Shown: piece by piece, positions 36,361 through 45,933 of the stretch
How the letters are laid out: every line of letters starts with the position of its first letter
Numbering within the stretch: position 1 is the first letter of the stretch
NCBI RefSeq assembly: GCF_947254095.1
Contig: NZ_CAMYBV010000003.1
Span: 1 to 64,000, forward strand
Direction: 5' to 3'
DNA: 64,000 nucleotides
Origin: an uncultured Mobiluncus sp.
GTDB lineage: Bacteria > Actinomycetota > Actinomycetes > Actinomycetales > Actinomycetaceae
The notes under the pieces: generated by a model
Databases searched by the model: none
The model's input: only the letters and a program-made list of their open reading frames with translations
Told to the model about the DNA's origin: nothing
Translations under genes and position numbers: made by a program

Positions 36361-36475
36361 GTGTATCTAAAAAAAACAAATTTTCCACCCAGACAATCCC
36401 GGTCCAACCGCAAAAAATGTGTCTATGCTGGAGGCATGCCTTTTCAGCACGTTAGCGGAGCAAAGGAGCGTCGTC

Positions 36476-37462
36476 ATGTCAGACCACGGTAACCCGGAAA
36501 AACTGTTGAAGTCCAGGCCGGAGCCACCCCTGAAAGTCCCCAATAAAATCTATGAAACTGAGCTGTACCGGCTGCAAACCGAGCTGGCAAAGCTGCAACG
36601 CTGGGTGAAACAAACCGGCGCCCGGATTGTAATCATCTTTGAAGGCCGGGACGCCGCCGGGAAAGGCGGGACCATCAAACGGCTGACCGAATACCTCTCG
36701 CCGCGTGTTGCCCGGGTCGTGGCGCTGCCCACCCCTACGGAACGCGAAAAAACCCAGTGGTATTTCCAGCGCTACATTTCCCACCTGCCCGCCGCGGGAG
36801 AAATCGTGATTTTTGACCGGTCTTGGTACAACCGTGCCGGGGTCGAAAAGGTCATGGGGTTCGCCACCCCGATTCAGGTGCAAAAGTTCATGCAGCAGTG
36901 CCCGACTTTTGAACGAATGCTGGTCGAGGACGGCATCATGCTGCGCAAATACTGGTTCTCGGTGTCCGACAAAGTGCAGTACGAGCGGTTTTCCCGGCGT
37001 TTGCACGATCCCTTGCGCCAATGGAAACTCTCGCCCATGGACTTGGAGTCCATCACCCGGTGGGAGGACTATTCACGGGCGAAAGACGAGATGCTGGTGC
37101 ATACCGACACGACGGAATGCCCGTGGTATCAGGTGTCCTCGGACTCCAAGAAGGCCGCGCGGCTCAATATGATTGCCCACTTCCTGTCCACCATTCCCTA
37201 TACGGATCTGCCCAGCGATACTGCCCCCATTACCTTGCCCGATCGTCCGCCGTCGAGCGGGTATGTGCGCACGTCGTTTGAGACGGTTCGTTCCGTACCT
37301 AATCATGCCGCAGAAGTGGTGGGGCGCGCCAAAGCGGGGGAGATTCCGTTTGTGACGTTGGATCTCTCACCGGCTGATGCGGCGTCGCCGGCTGCCGACA
37401 GTGCTGAGGACGGCGAGGACGACAAGAAGAAGAAAAAGAAAAAGAAGAAAAAGAAGAAGTAG
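36476..37462 (+). CDS. ppk2: Polyphosphate kinase 2 (PPK2) with acidic/poly-lysine tail
   Basis: 328 residues from the ATG at 36476 (AAAGGAG eight bases upstream; an upstream in-frame ATG at 36419 lacks a site). PPK2 enzymes use polyphosphate to phosphorylate NDPs or NMPs. Walker A FEGRDAAGKGGTIKRL, Walker B EIVIFDRSWYNRAGVE and the helical lid RKYWFSVSDKVQYERF RRLHDP are clear. After the normal end of the enzyme (about residue 275) comes a low-complexity tail: Ala/Ser/Asp/Glu-rich, then twelve lysines up to the stop. It stands alone, divergent from sucC, and is followed by a terminator. Confidence 0.92.
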   Translation: MSDHGNPEKLLKSRPEPPLKVPNKIYETELYRLQTELAKLQRWVKQTGARIVIIFEGRDAAGKGGTIKRLTEYLSPRVARVVALPTPTEREKTQWYFQRYISHLPAAGEIVIFDRSWYNRAGVEKVMGFATPIQVQKFMQQCPTFERMLVEDGIMLRKYWFSVSDKVQYERFSRRLHDPLRQWKLSPMDLESITRWEDYSRAKDEMLVHTDTTECPWYQVSSDSKKAARLNMIAHFLSTIPYTDLPSDTAPITLPDRPPSSGYVRTSFETVRSVPNHAAEVVGRAKAGEIPFVTLDLSPADAASPAADSAEDGEDDKKKKKKKKKKKK

Positions 37463-37475
37463 CTGACTTCCGCTG

Positions 37476-37510
37476 CAGACCGGCCTCATCCGCCGGTCTG
37501 TAGCGTTTTA
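37476..37510 (+). terminator. Intrinsic terminator after ppk2
   Basis: Perfect 9-bp stem CAGACCGGC (37476-37484) / GCCGGTCTG (37492-37500), 7-base loop, followed by TAGCGTTTT. Lies between the convergent ppk2 and helicase genes. Confidence 0.8.
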
Positions 37511-40141
37511 ATCGACTGGAGTGAGTGGGGCAAAGTTCAACAACAACCGTTTGGCGGCGCCCGTGCGGAACTTCACGGTAGCGATGGTGCCTTTGCCTTG
37601 GCCCTCCAAGCCGATGACCTTGCCTTCCCCGTAGATGTCGTGGTGGACTCGCTGGCCGACGTGAAGTTCGGGAATCTTGCCAGCCGGTTTCGCTTTCGTG
37701 GTTTTCGCCGGCGAGGCGGTCGAGCCTTTGCCGCCCGCCAAGTCGCGCGCCGTAGTCAGCCCTATCCGCGAGTTGGCGAACTTACCCCCGGACGTGGAGC
37801 TCGACCCTCGTGAACCGGAGGATTGCCGAGCGCCACGGTATGCGCCATAACCGCTCGTAGCTCCCCTGCGGCCGCCACGCCCACCGTAACCGTAAGCGGA
37901 GCTGGCGGGTTCGCCGTAGCCGCGGGACGCGAGCCCACCGAAATAGTCCACGGTGGTGGCTTCGCGCCGGTTATCGACCAGTTCAGCCGGTATATCTTCC
38001 AAGAACCGCGAAGCCGGCATGGTTACCGTCTCACCAAAAACCGTACGCGCGGCGCAACGGGTCAGGTACAGCCGCTGGCGCGCCCTGGTGACCGCCACGT
38101 AAGCGAGCCGACGTTCCTCTGCCACGTCCTGGGGATTGTCCAGGGAACGAGAATGCGGGAACAGTCCGTCCTCCATCCCGGTCACGAACACGGTGTTGAA
38201 CTCCAGTCCTTTTGCGGTATGCACCGTCATCAGGGTCACTTCCGGCGAGGCCGTGGGGGGCGCGGGGTCAGCAGGGCGTTCGGGCTGGGCAGCGGTGTCG
38301 GGGAGCTGATCCGCGTCTGCGACCAGGGAAATCCGCTCTAAGAAATCCGCTAGGCGGGCATCGGGCTCGGAAAGGGAAAAGTCTTGCGCCACGTTACGCA
38401 ACTCCGCCAGGTTTTCCACCCGTGCGTCGTCCTGAGGGTCGTTAGATTTCCGCAGTTTCGGCAGGTAGCCGCTGTCTTCCAGAGCCGTGTCCAAGATTTC
38501 GTCCAGGGGAGCGCCCGCCGCATCCAAAGCCCGCATGGCGTCCAAAACGCCCACGAACTGGGCAATCCCCGTGCTGGCTTTCGCACTCAAGTCGCCGTGA
38601 TGGGTTCCCCCCGGTAGGAATTGGCGCAAAGCCTGGCCGAAATCGAGGCTTTCACTCAGTGACACCTCACGAATGGTCGCGACCGCTTTGTCTCCCAAAC
38701 CGCGTTTTGGTTCGTTCAACACCCGTAGCAGGTTACCGTCATCGGCTGGGTTCGCCGCGGCGCACAGGTAAGCGATAGCGTCCTTGATTTCGCGCCGGTC
38801 ATAGAACTTGGTGCCGCCCACGACCCGGTAAGGGATGCCCTCTCGCGTCAGCATTTCCTCCAGGGAACGCGACTGGGCGTTGGTTCGGTAGAACACTGCG
38901 AATTCGTCCCAAGACGAGCCGTCCTGGCGCAGCGTGAGCAGCTCGCGGACGATGAAAGCGGCCTCGTCCCGGTCGGTGTCAGCCGCATACATCACGGCCT
39001 GCACGCCCTGCCCCGCTTCGGTCCAGAGATGCTTTTTCCGCCGGCCCTCGTTTTCCGAGATAATCGCGTTCGCGACGGACAAAATCGTGCCGGTCGAACG
39101 GTAGTTTTGTTCCAGATAAACCGTGGTAGCGCCGGGGAAATCCGATTCAAATTCCTCAATGTTGCGAATCGTGGCGCCGCGGAAGGCATAAATCGACTGG
39201 TCCGAATCCCCCACTACCGTCAGTTCGGCAGGCGGCTGGGCCTCACCCGCCGCCCCCACCGTGAGCAAGCGGATGAGCTCATACTGCGCCGGGTTCGTAT
39301 CCTGGTATTCGTCCACCAAAACATGACGGAATTTCGCTCGATATTGCGCCAAAATGTCGGGATGGGCTTTCCACAGATAGACCGTGGACGCAATGAGGTC
39401 GTCAAAATCGAACGCGTTGGCGCGACGCAGTAGCTGCTGATACTCGGTATAGATTTCGGCCGTGAGCTGGCTCATCTTGTCCACGCCAGTATCCCGCGCA
39501 AACACTTCGGGGGTGATGAGTTCATTTTTGGCTTGGGAAATTTTGGCGGCAAAAGACTTTGGGGTGAAACGTTTCGGGTCCAGCCCCCGACCCTTGATGA
39601 TGCGCGTCAGCAGGGCTTTCGTGTCGGCGGTGTCATAGATGGAAAAGGATCGGGTCACCCCCAGGGTGTCAGCTTCGGAGCGTAAAATCCGCACGCAGGC
39701 ACTATGGAAAGTCGACACCCACATATATTTCGCGGCGTTGCCGACCAGGGCTTCGACTCGTTCACGCATCTCGGCGGCCGCCTTGTTGGTGAAAGTAATC
39801 GCCAGGACTTCCCAAGGGCGGATTCGCTCAGTCGCCAGCAGCCACGCAATCCGCCGAGTCAGCACCCGGGTCTTGCCCGAACCCGCGCCTGCCATCACCA
39901 GGAGCGGACCGGACTCGTGGGTCACCGCGGCCTGCTGTTCCGGGTTCAGTCCGTCCACGATTGCCGCAACTTTGCGCGCCCGCCAGTCCTCGCGCTGCGC
40001 CGCGTCTACCCCGGACCAGTCCGCAAAACCGGAGGACATGTCGGGGGTTTCGGGCTGCGCGACCGCCCCCCGCGGCAGGGCTGCCGACACGGGAATCTCG
40101 TCGAGCGCCCCTTGTGAAATGGTAGAAAACAAATCATTCAT
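37508..40141 (-). CDS. pcrA: ATP-dependent DNA helicase, UvrD/PcrA (superfamily 1)
   Basis: 877 residues from the ATG at 40141, whose first bases overlap the stop of the upstream sialidase-like gene (ATGA); a GTG at 40156 is the alternative. 3'-5' helicase of excision repair and replication-fork clearance. Motifs: Q-motif LNPEQQAAVTH, I GAGSGKTRVLTRRIAW, II VDEYQDTNPAQYEL, III GDSDQSIYAFRGA, IV YLEQNYRSTGTIL, V VTLMTVHTAKGLEFNTVFVTGMEDG, VI RRLAYVAVTRARQRLYL. The C-terminal ~150 residues are Gly/Ser/Arg-rich, ending in the short folded PcrA tail (VHHDIYGEGKVIGLEGQGKG). Confidence 0.95.
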   Translation of the reverse strand: MNDLFSTISQGALDEIPVSAALPRGAVAQPETPDMSSGFADWSGVDAAQREDWRARKVAAIVDGLNPEQQAAVTHESGPLLVMAGAGSGKTRVLTRRIAWLLATERIRPWEVLAITFTNKAAAEMRERVEALVGNAAKYMWVSTFHSACVRILRSEADTLGVTRSFSIYDTADTKALLTRIIKGRGLDPKRFTPKSFAAKISQAKNELITPEVFARDTGVDKMSQLTAEIYTEYQQLLRRANAFDFDDLIASTVYLWKAHPDILAQYRAKFRHVLVDEYQDTNPAQYELIRLLTVGAAGEAQPPAELTVVGDSDQSIYAFRGATIRNIEEFESDFPGATTVYLEQNYRSTGTILSVANAIISENEGRRKKHLWTEAGQGVQAVMYAADTDRDEAAFIVRELLTLRQDGSSWDEFAVFYRTNAQSRSLEEMLTREGIPYRVVGGTKFYDRREIKDAIAYLCAAANPADDGNLLRVLNEPKRGLGDKAVATIREVSLSESLDFGQALRQFLPGGTHHGDLSAKASTGIAQFVGVLDAMRALDAAGAPLDEILDTALEDSGYLPKLRKSNDPQDDARVENLAELRNVAQDFSLSEPDARLADFLERISLVADADQLPDTAAQPERPADPAPPTASPEVTLMTVHTAKGLEFNTVFVTGMEDGLFPHSRSLDNPQDVAEERRLAYVAVTRARQRLYLTRCAARTVFGETVTMPASRFLEDIPAELVDNRREATTVDYFGGLASRGYGEPASSAYGYGGRGGRRGATSGYGAYRGARQSSGSRGSSSTSGGKFANSRIGLTTARDLAGGKGSTASPAKTTKAKPAGKIPELHVGQRVHHDIYGEGKVIGLEGQGKGTIATVKFRTGAAKRLLLNFAPLTPVD

Positions 40142-41274
40142 GCCTGTTGAGCCCACTGTTCCGCTAGCGCTTTGATGCTGCTGAGCTTAGAGAACGGCAA
40201 AATTTCGCAGACCACACCGTCAGGGCCTTCGTAAGCAATGGCAAATTTAGCCTGGTCAGCCAGCGAAACAATGTCGATGGCGCCGTAGGTCTTCACATCG
40301 AAAATCGCTGCCTCACGAAACGAACGGGCCCCATCAACAGACAGCATCAACACGGTGCAATCCCCGTTGCACACCGTGCGTTCGCCGATGTAGCTGAACA
40401 CTTCCGCATGAGGGGTGCCGGGGCAAGCTCCGTGAAACACTTCCTCAAGCGGGCTCATGATGTTGATGAGCCGGGAATCCATCGCGGCGGTGGGTTGCCC
40501 AAAAGTGTGGCCGCCATCGGTCGATTTTGCCCACGTTTTCACCGTCGAGCCTTGGGTTTTTATCAGCAGCATAACTTCGGTTCCGTCACTGTTGGACACC
40601 GCCGAACAATAATCTACATTCGCTCCCACCGGGGGTGAGGCCCACCAGCTGGCACCGTGGTCATCCGAGCCGATAAACACCGCTTTGCGATCCCCTGACT
40701 CGTCCACGATGACACCCGCGTGGCACAAGCGCTGAGCCCACTGTCCCGACGTCAGTTGCGTGCCGCGCCCGCGCGGAATATACGCCATCGTAAAGTCCCG
40801 TCCGGCAATAATCATGGAAGTGATGTCTTGATTTTCCCAGGTCAAGCCGTCGTCATCGGTCCACGCGACAAAGAGCGCAGTTTTTGCTTGGCGTGGATCC
40901 CAACCCGGCACCTCGGAACGGGTATAGAAACAAAACATTCGCCCGGTCACGCGGTCATGTAGGAATGAGGGAACATGGAATCCGAGAAATTCCTGCGGGT
41001 TGCCCGCCGCCAGGGTGCGGGGTTCTTCCCAGGTCAAACCGTTGTCAAAAGACCGTGACAGGCACAGACTGGTCGGGCACAGCCGGCGATAGTGCGGTTC
41101 CTCGGGGCTGGCCGGATTCGCGCCGGCGAGCTCAGCCTTGGTGCGAGTGGCGCACTCTGAGGGCAGCGCCTCCCACATCATCAGCAAAACCCGGCTGGAA
41201 GTGCGGGCAATAGCGGGATAGCGTGCTTGCGTGAAGCCGGAGGTAACATGGGGGGCTACCACGGTGCGCTGCAT
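40138..41274 (-). CDS. Sialidase-like (BNR / Asp-box) protein without signal peptide
   Basis: 378 residues, ATG at 41274 with AAGGA six bases upstream. Five Asp-box-like motifs are seen: SRSFDNGLTW, WTDDDGLTW, GSDDHGASW, STDGGHTF and SVDGARSF, implying a six-bladed propeller. An ARYP near residue 17 resembles the RIP/FRIP arginine motif of GH33. No signal peptide or anchor is present, so a cytoplasmic exo-sialidase or another propeller hydrolase is likely; sialic acid cleavage is not proven. It overlaps the helicase gene (ATGA), an unusual partner. Confidence 0.75.
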   Translation of the reverse strand: MQRTVVAPHVTSGFTQARYPAIARTSSRVLLMMWEALPSECATRTKAELAGANPASPEEPHYRRLCPTSLCLSRSFDNGLTWEEPRTLAAGNPQEFLGFHVPSFLHDRVTGRMFCFYTRSEVPGWDPRQAKTALFVAWTDDDGLTWENQDITSMIIAGRDFTMAYIPRGRGTQLTSGQWAQRLCHAGVIVDESGDRKAVFIGSDDHGASWWASPPVGANVDYCSAVSNSDGTEVMLLIKTQGSTVKTWAKSTDGGHTFGQPTAAMDSRLINIMSPLEEVFHGACPGTPHAEVFSYIGERTVCNGDCTVLMLSVDGARSFREAAIFDVKTYGAIDIVSLADQAKFAIAYEGPDGVVCEILPFSKLSSIKALAEQWAQQA

Positions 41275-41376
41275 CAATAATCCTTTTCTATCCCGAAAAT
41301 AATTGCGCCTTTACGTTATCATCTCGCAGCCGTTCACTTCACCTTGCGGCACGCCCGAGGAAGTTTCCCCTCACCC

Positions 41377-42078
41377 TCAACCAATGCGCCGGTCTTGGGC
41401 CCATTTAGACAGTTCGTAACGATTGGACAACTGCAGTTTGCGCAACACGGAGGACACGTGAGATTCGACAGTTTTCACCGAAATATACAGCTCAGAGGCG
41501 ATTTCTTTGTAAGCGAAACCGCGCGCGATGAGACGCATAACTTCAAACTCGCGCTCCGTAAGGGAATCGAGTTCGGAATCGGTGCCCACCATGTCGGTAC
41601 GCGCCGCCCCAAACGCATCCAGCACGAAACCCGCCAGCCGAGGTGAGAAAGCCGCGTCTCCCCCCGCCACTCGGACAATGGCGTCAACCAGGTCAGGCGT
41701 GGCAATAGTCTTGGTCACGTAGCCGCGGGCTCCCGCCCGAATAACCGCCACCACGTCTTCTGCCGCGTCAGACACCGACAACGCCAGGAACCGGGTCGGC
41801 ACCCCCATGCAGGCCGCCGCGACTTCTGCGCCCCCGCCGCCGTGACCGCCCGGCAAGTGCACATCCAGCAGCGCCACCGCGGGAACGCCCTGGCGCACTG
41901 CGGCAATAGCGTCCTCCACGCTGTCCGCTTCCCCCACGACCTGGACTTCGTCGGGATACTTGCTCAGTTCCGCAATCACTCCCGCCCGAAACAGCCCGTG
42001 ATCGTCGATGACCAGCACCGAAATGGGACGCTTCGAATGTTCCCCCGCAGCGGCCGGGTTCGCGTTTCCGTCACTCAT
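41377..42078 (-). CDS. NarL/LuxR-family response regulator
   Basis: 233 residues. Receiver domain with ISVLVIDDHGLFRAGV (acidic pocket), phospho-acceptor Asp in VALLDVHLPGG, Ser/Lys positions in LALSVSD and YVTKT, then a C-terminal LuxR-type HTH: LTEREFEVMRLIARGFAYKEIASELYISVKTVESHV. It binds DNA when phosphorylated by the sensor kinase encoded 13 bases upstream. The gene may regulate the divergent PspC membrane protein. ATG at 42078 with GGGAGG upstream. Confidence 0.92.
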   Translation of the reverse strand: MSDGNANPAAAGEHSKRPISVLVIDDHGLFRAGVIAELSKYPDEVQVVGEADSVEDAIAAVRQGVPAVALLDVHLPGGHGGGGAEVAAACMGVPTRFLALSVSDAAEDVVAVIRAGARGYVTKTIATPDLVDAIVRVAGGDAAFSPRLAGFVLDAFGAARTDMVGTDSELDSLTEREFEVMRLIARGFAYKEIASELYISVKTVESHVSSVLRKLQLSNRYELSKWAQDRRIG

Positions 42079-42091
42079 CGTTTGTCCTCCC

Positions 42092-43366
42092 TCAGTTTTC
42101 CCCAGTTTGGCGGGGCACTTTCATCGCGACTTCGCAGCCGCTAGACCCCGACCGAATGGTCGCGGTGCCGCCGTGGCGCTCGAGCCTTTCAATGATGGAA
42201 TGTTTCACGCCTTGGTGTCCTTGCGGGATAGCCGCAATGTCGAATCCGGAGCCGTGATCGCGCACGAAACATTCCACCGCATCCGACCCTACTTCCAGAT
42301 AGACCGAAAACGGAGGCTTTCCATGGCGAGCCGCGTTTGTCAGGGCTTCCCTCGTCGCCGCCACCAGCGGCTCGGACCACGGTCCTGGAACCGCGTCTCC
42401 CACCGTGATAGTGTCCAACACTACCCCGTAACGGTCCTCAATCTCGCCGGCCAGCTCCTTAATGATTTGGGACAGGGATGAGTCCGCGTGGCCGCGATCT
42501 TCGTAGAGCCAAGAGCGCAACTGACGTTCCTCGGCACGAGCCAGTTTCGCGACTTCCGGGGCGTCGTCGGCTCGCGCACGAATCAGCGCAAGGGTTTGCA
42601 GCACAGAATCGTGCAGGTGAGCGGCCATATCGGCGCGGACAGTTTGGCGGGTTTGCTCGGCCAGAGACGCCTTGTAAGACATCCAAAAGCGTGCCCAGAG
42701 CGGCAAAACTGCCAAGCTCAGCACCGCGATGACGACCAGGGTGATGAGTCCTCCGCGCAGTGCGTCACCCAGACTGATGGTTCCAGAAAATCCAATCATG
42801 ACCGCAAAAATCACCAGGAGGGCTCCGGGAATGGCAAAGCCCAGAAACCGTCCCATTCGCAGCTCGACCAGAGAAGACCCGGCGGAAGCCCCCACCCAAA
42901 TCAGAGCGATACCGGTGATGAGGATGATGATGGCGATGAGGGGACGCAAATCACTCATGATTTTCGGACCAGAATAGGCTCCGAAGACAGCTATGGCGAT
43001 TAACCCCAGCGCCAGCAAAATTGCCGGAACCGTCACATTTCGCCAGCGGTCATTACTGCCAAAATTCCCCCCGAGCTGCGCGTTAGGGTTCGCCAGTCGC
43101 GAATCTCCGGCAAACGGCACACCCGCCTGGACCCCGGGGTTTCCCCGCGGCACAAAAATCCATAACCAGGCGTAGAGCAACAGACTAACCCCGGTGGGAG
43201 CTAAAACCACCAGGATGAGCCGCACCAGCCACAGCGGCATTCCCAGATGCAGCGCCAATCCTGCGGCCACCCCAGCCAGAACCCCGTCTTTGCCGGGCGG
43301 AACCGTCCCAGACACGGGACGGCGCAGCGGAGGGCGCATACGGGGGGGTGCATCAGATGTGGCCAT
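42092..43366 (-). CDS. Sensor histidine kinase with N-terminal PspC domain
   Basis: 424 residues. The N-terminal PspC domain (DGVLAGVAAGLALHLGMPLWLVRLILVVLAPTGVSLLLYAWLW) is followed by four or so membrane helices to about residue 230. The dimerisation/phospho-acceptor region has ADMAAHLHDSVLQTLALIRA, with His in the HisKA_3 motif, and the ATPase has EALTNAARHGKP and DHGSGFD. It is a NarL-type kinase sensing membrane or envelope stress, judging by the PspC fusion. The response regulator follows; a large PspC protein is divergent. ATG at 43366 lacks a clear Shine-Dalgarno; CAAACT six bases before it is a weak -10. Confidence 0.9.
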   Translation of the reverse strand: MATSDAPPRMRPPLRRPVSGTVPPGKDGVLAGVAAGLALHLGMPLWLVRLILVVLAPTGVSLLLYAWLWIFVPRGNPGVQAGVPFAGDSRLANPNAQLGGNFGSNDRWRNVTVPAILLALGLIAIAVFGAYSGPKIMSDLRPLIAIIILITGIALIWVGASAGSSLVELRMGRFLGFAIPGALLVIFAVMIGFSGTISLGDALRGGLITLVVIAVLSLAVLPLWARFWMSYKASLAEQTRQTVRADMAAHLHDSVLQTLALIRARADDAPEVAKLARAEERQLRSWLYEDRGHADSSLSQIIKELAGEIEDRYGVVLDTITVGDAVPGPWSEPLVAATREALTNAARHGKPPFSVYLEVGSDAVECFVRDHGSGFDIAAIPQGHQGVKHSIIERLERHGGTATIRSGSSGCEVAMKVPRQTGEN

Positions 43367-43479
43367 AAATCCAGTTTGCCACGGCTTGGCGGGGTTTCGC
43401 CCGGCTTAAGGGATTAATCAGGGACAAATCAGGGATAACCCCCATAGCCACCGGGCGCTGCAGCGGCAATGATGGAAAC

Positions 43480-45921
43480 ATGGAAGAAAACATGAACCCA
43501 GATCAAGCAACTGACGCAGTTCCTCCCGCTGGGGGCGAGCCTCCCCAAGGCGGCGAGATTTCCGGCGCGAACGAGACTGCGGATACGAACGCGGCTGCCG
43601 GGGCAAACGCGGCTACCGGTGCGGCCCCCTCTAGTTCCGCGAACCCAACCGAGACCGGTGATGCCGCATTCGGCACGCCCAACCCGGGAGCACCTAACTC
43701 GCAGACACCCAATCCGCAGGTACCTTACCCGGACGGGACAAACTACGGAACCGCGGGCTACCCCAGTTCGGGCACTTTCCCGAGCAACGGCGCAAACTAT
43801 GGAACCGCGGGCGCGGGAGGCTACCCCGGAGGCCAAGATTCCACCGGAGCGGCATGGATGCGGTCCAATAACCGAGTCATCGGCGGAGTTTGTGCGGGAA
43901 TCGCCTCACGCCTGAACATCGACCCCGTAATCGTGCGCGGTTTAGCTGTGGTCGGTTTGCTGTTCTTTGGGGTTATTCCCTTGCTCTACGGGGCGCTGTG
44001 GTTGTGGATGCCCAGCCAAACCACCGGACGCAGCTTGTGGACCGATTGGCGCGCCGGCGTGCCCAACCAGGGCGGTGGTGTCGCCGGCTCAATTCTGTTG
44101 ATGTTTTTCGGGGCGATGCGGATGCTGCCCCAAGGTATTTTCCTGTTCGATGTATTTGACATCTGGGACGGTGGGGACAAATTTGGCGATTTACTCGCGT
44201 TCTTTTTTATAGCTCTGGTTTTGTGCTTGCTGCTGGCGCCCCTAGCCGTGGTGGTGCTGGTCATCGTTCACTTTGCGAACCGGAATAAGGCCGGTATGCC
44301 GCCAGCCGGGAACGCTTACGTTCCTGGCCCCACCGGCTTTGTTTCCACCCCTCAGGCACCCACTGATCCAGCCCCCGCGGACAGCCTTCACGATGCCTTC
44401 GCTTCCCCCGCAGCACCGGCCACCGGCTTCACCCCGCCTACTACCAGCTTTGCGGCTCCCACCACCGGCTTTACGGCTCCAAACCCGGGCTTCACCGTCC
44501 CCGCTGCCGGCTCCGCAGCTCCCAGCACCACCTCGACCATGTCTGCCCCACCTCATCCGCAACCAAGGACGATTTTGGCACCGCGCATTCCCGGACCGAG
44601 CCGCGCGCTCAGTCTCACGATTTGCGGACTGACGCTGCTGTCGATTTTCACCGGCATCTTGCTGCCCTTGATAGGGGTGCTCGATCCGCTCAGTTCCGCG
44701 CTTTTGGCGGTCGGCCTGCTGACGATGGTGCTGGGGGGTGGCATGTTGGTAGCAGCCCTGCAGAAACGACGGACGGGCTGGCTTGCCGTCGTCACCCCAC
44801 TGGTGATTCTGTTCGTGACGCTGCCCCTGGCAACAGTGGGAATGTCCGTGATGCCCCAGCTGCGCGAGCTGCGTTCCACCATTGACTGGGGTGATGTTCC
44901 CGAAACGTTTAGCTACCAGAGCAACGATTTGCGCCCCGGAGATGAACTTAAAGCCGTTCGCGGCAACGCGAACATTGACCTGCGTGCCACAAACCTGGGG
45001 AAACCCATCAAAGTCAATCTGGTTAACGGGGACGTTTCCATATACACACTCCCGAACCAAAACGTTGCCTTGGATATCAACTTGGCGCAGGGCAGCGTGA
45101 CGACTTCCACCCTGAAAGACAGCAAATGGAACATGGACGAAACCTTTTTAAAGTCCTCTTCAAAAGAGACGCACCGCCCGCAATACTTCACTATGGACGG
45201 CAATCAGCGCGTGGAATTCGTGGATCGGACCAAGGAATATGAGGCCGCTAACATCAGTCTGGGCAGTTCAGAGGTGACGAAATTAAAAATCCAACACGAC
45301 GTCCCGCTGTCGGACAACACGCCAGGAAACCAGACAAAACCCCAAACCATCGAAATCAACCTGGCACACGGAACCGTGTCACTCTACGAACGTCCCCCCG
45401 TAGATTTATGGAACGGAGCGGTGCTGCCTGACGGGCATTTCCTGGTCAACTATGTGCTAAATGGCCGGGATTTGATGACTGCCAATCTGCAGGAATACAA
45501 CAGCACTGAGGTCGGCTCTGAAAACGAGAGTAGCGCCGCACTGCGCGAGTTTCGCCGCCGCGCCGTATCCGGGGACGGAGTTATCGAGATTAATAGGACC
45601 GGCGGAGTTGAGGGTGACCCCATAGCGCTGGGCGGACAAGGCGTGGCTGAACTGGACATAGACAACACATTAACCCTCGCTGACGTTCAGGCAGGCAAGG
45701 CCGGGACGTGGACGGACGCGAACCACGACGGATTCAACGACCTGTTCCAGCCCGGCGGCAGCAAGTGGAAACCCGGCGATAACCTGTTTGACCCGCTAAA
45801 CGGAACCCCGCGTTCCGCGGGGATGTCCAACGGAACACCAAGCATACCTGCGACACCGGTTCCCCCGGATTCATCCACAACACCTTCCCCGTACCGCGCC
45901 CCCGACCTTGAGAACAATTAA
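43480..45921 (+). CDS. Large PspC-domain membrane protein with LiaF-like C-terminal domain
   Basis: 813 residues. The N-terminus (1-120) is Ala/Asn/Gly/Tyr-rich and disordered. The PspC domain (NNRVIGGVCAGIASRLNID, VIVRGLAVVGLLFFGVIPLLYGALW) is followed by helices to about 265, a linker with repeated GFT(A/P)P units, and four more helices near 370-455. The extracellular C-terminus (from 465) is beta-rich (GDELKAVRGNANIDLRATN, VNGDVSIYTLPNQNVALDIN) like DUF4097/LiaF-type domains. It is the probable target of the divergent two-component system. An ATG at 43492 with GGAAG upstream is an alternative start. Confidence 0.8.
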   Translation: MEENMNPDQATDAVPPAGGEPPQGGEISGANETADTNAAAGANAATGAAPSSSANPTETGDAAFGTPNPGAPNSQTPNPQVPYPDGTNYGTAGYPSSGTFPSNGANYGTAGAGGYPGGQDSTGAAWMRSNNRVIGGVCAGIASRLNIDPVIVRGLAVVGLLFFGVIPLLYGALWLWMPSQTTGRSLWTDWRAGVPNQGGGVAGSILLMFFGAMRMLPQGIFLFDVFDIWDGGDKFGDLLAFFFIALVLCLLLAPLAVVVLVIVHFANRNKAGMPPAGNAYVPGPTGFVSTPQAPTDPAPADSLHDAFASPAAPATGFTPPTTSFAAPTTGFTAPNPGFTVPAAGSAAPSTTSTMSAPPHPQPRTILAPRIPGPSRALSLTICGLTLLSIFTGILLPLIGVLDPLSSALLAVGLLTMVLGGGMLVAALQKRRTGWLAVVTPLVILFVTLPLATVGMSVMPQLRELRSTIDWGDVPETFSYQSNDLRPGDELKAVRGNANIDLRATNLGKPIKVNLVNGDVSIYTLPNQNVALDINLAQGSVTTSTLKDSKWNMDETFLKSSSKETHRPQYFTMDGNQRVEFVDRTKEYEAANISLGSSEVTKLKIQHDVPLSDNTPGNQTKPQTIEINLAHGTVSLYERPPVDLWNGAVLPDGHFLVNYVLNGRDLMTANLQEYNSTEVGSENESSAALREFRRRAVSGDGVIEINRTGGVEGDPIALGGQGVAELDIDNTLTLADVQAGKAGTWTDANHDGFNDLFQPGGSKWKPGDNLFDPLNGTPRSAGMSNGTPSIPATPVPPDSSTTPSPYRAPDLENN

Positions 45922-45933
45922 CAGGTGACAACT

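Noticed and set aside
34347..36455. A 702-codon open frame on the plus strand
   Set aside because: Antisense to sucC and sucD; high-GC codon bias leaves the opposite frame open. No recognisable domains.
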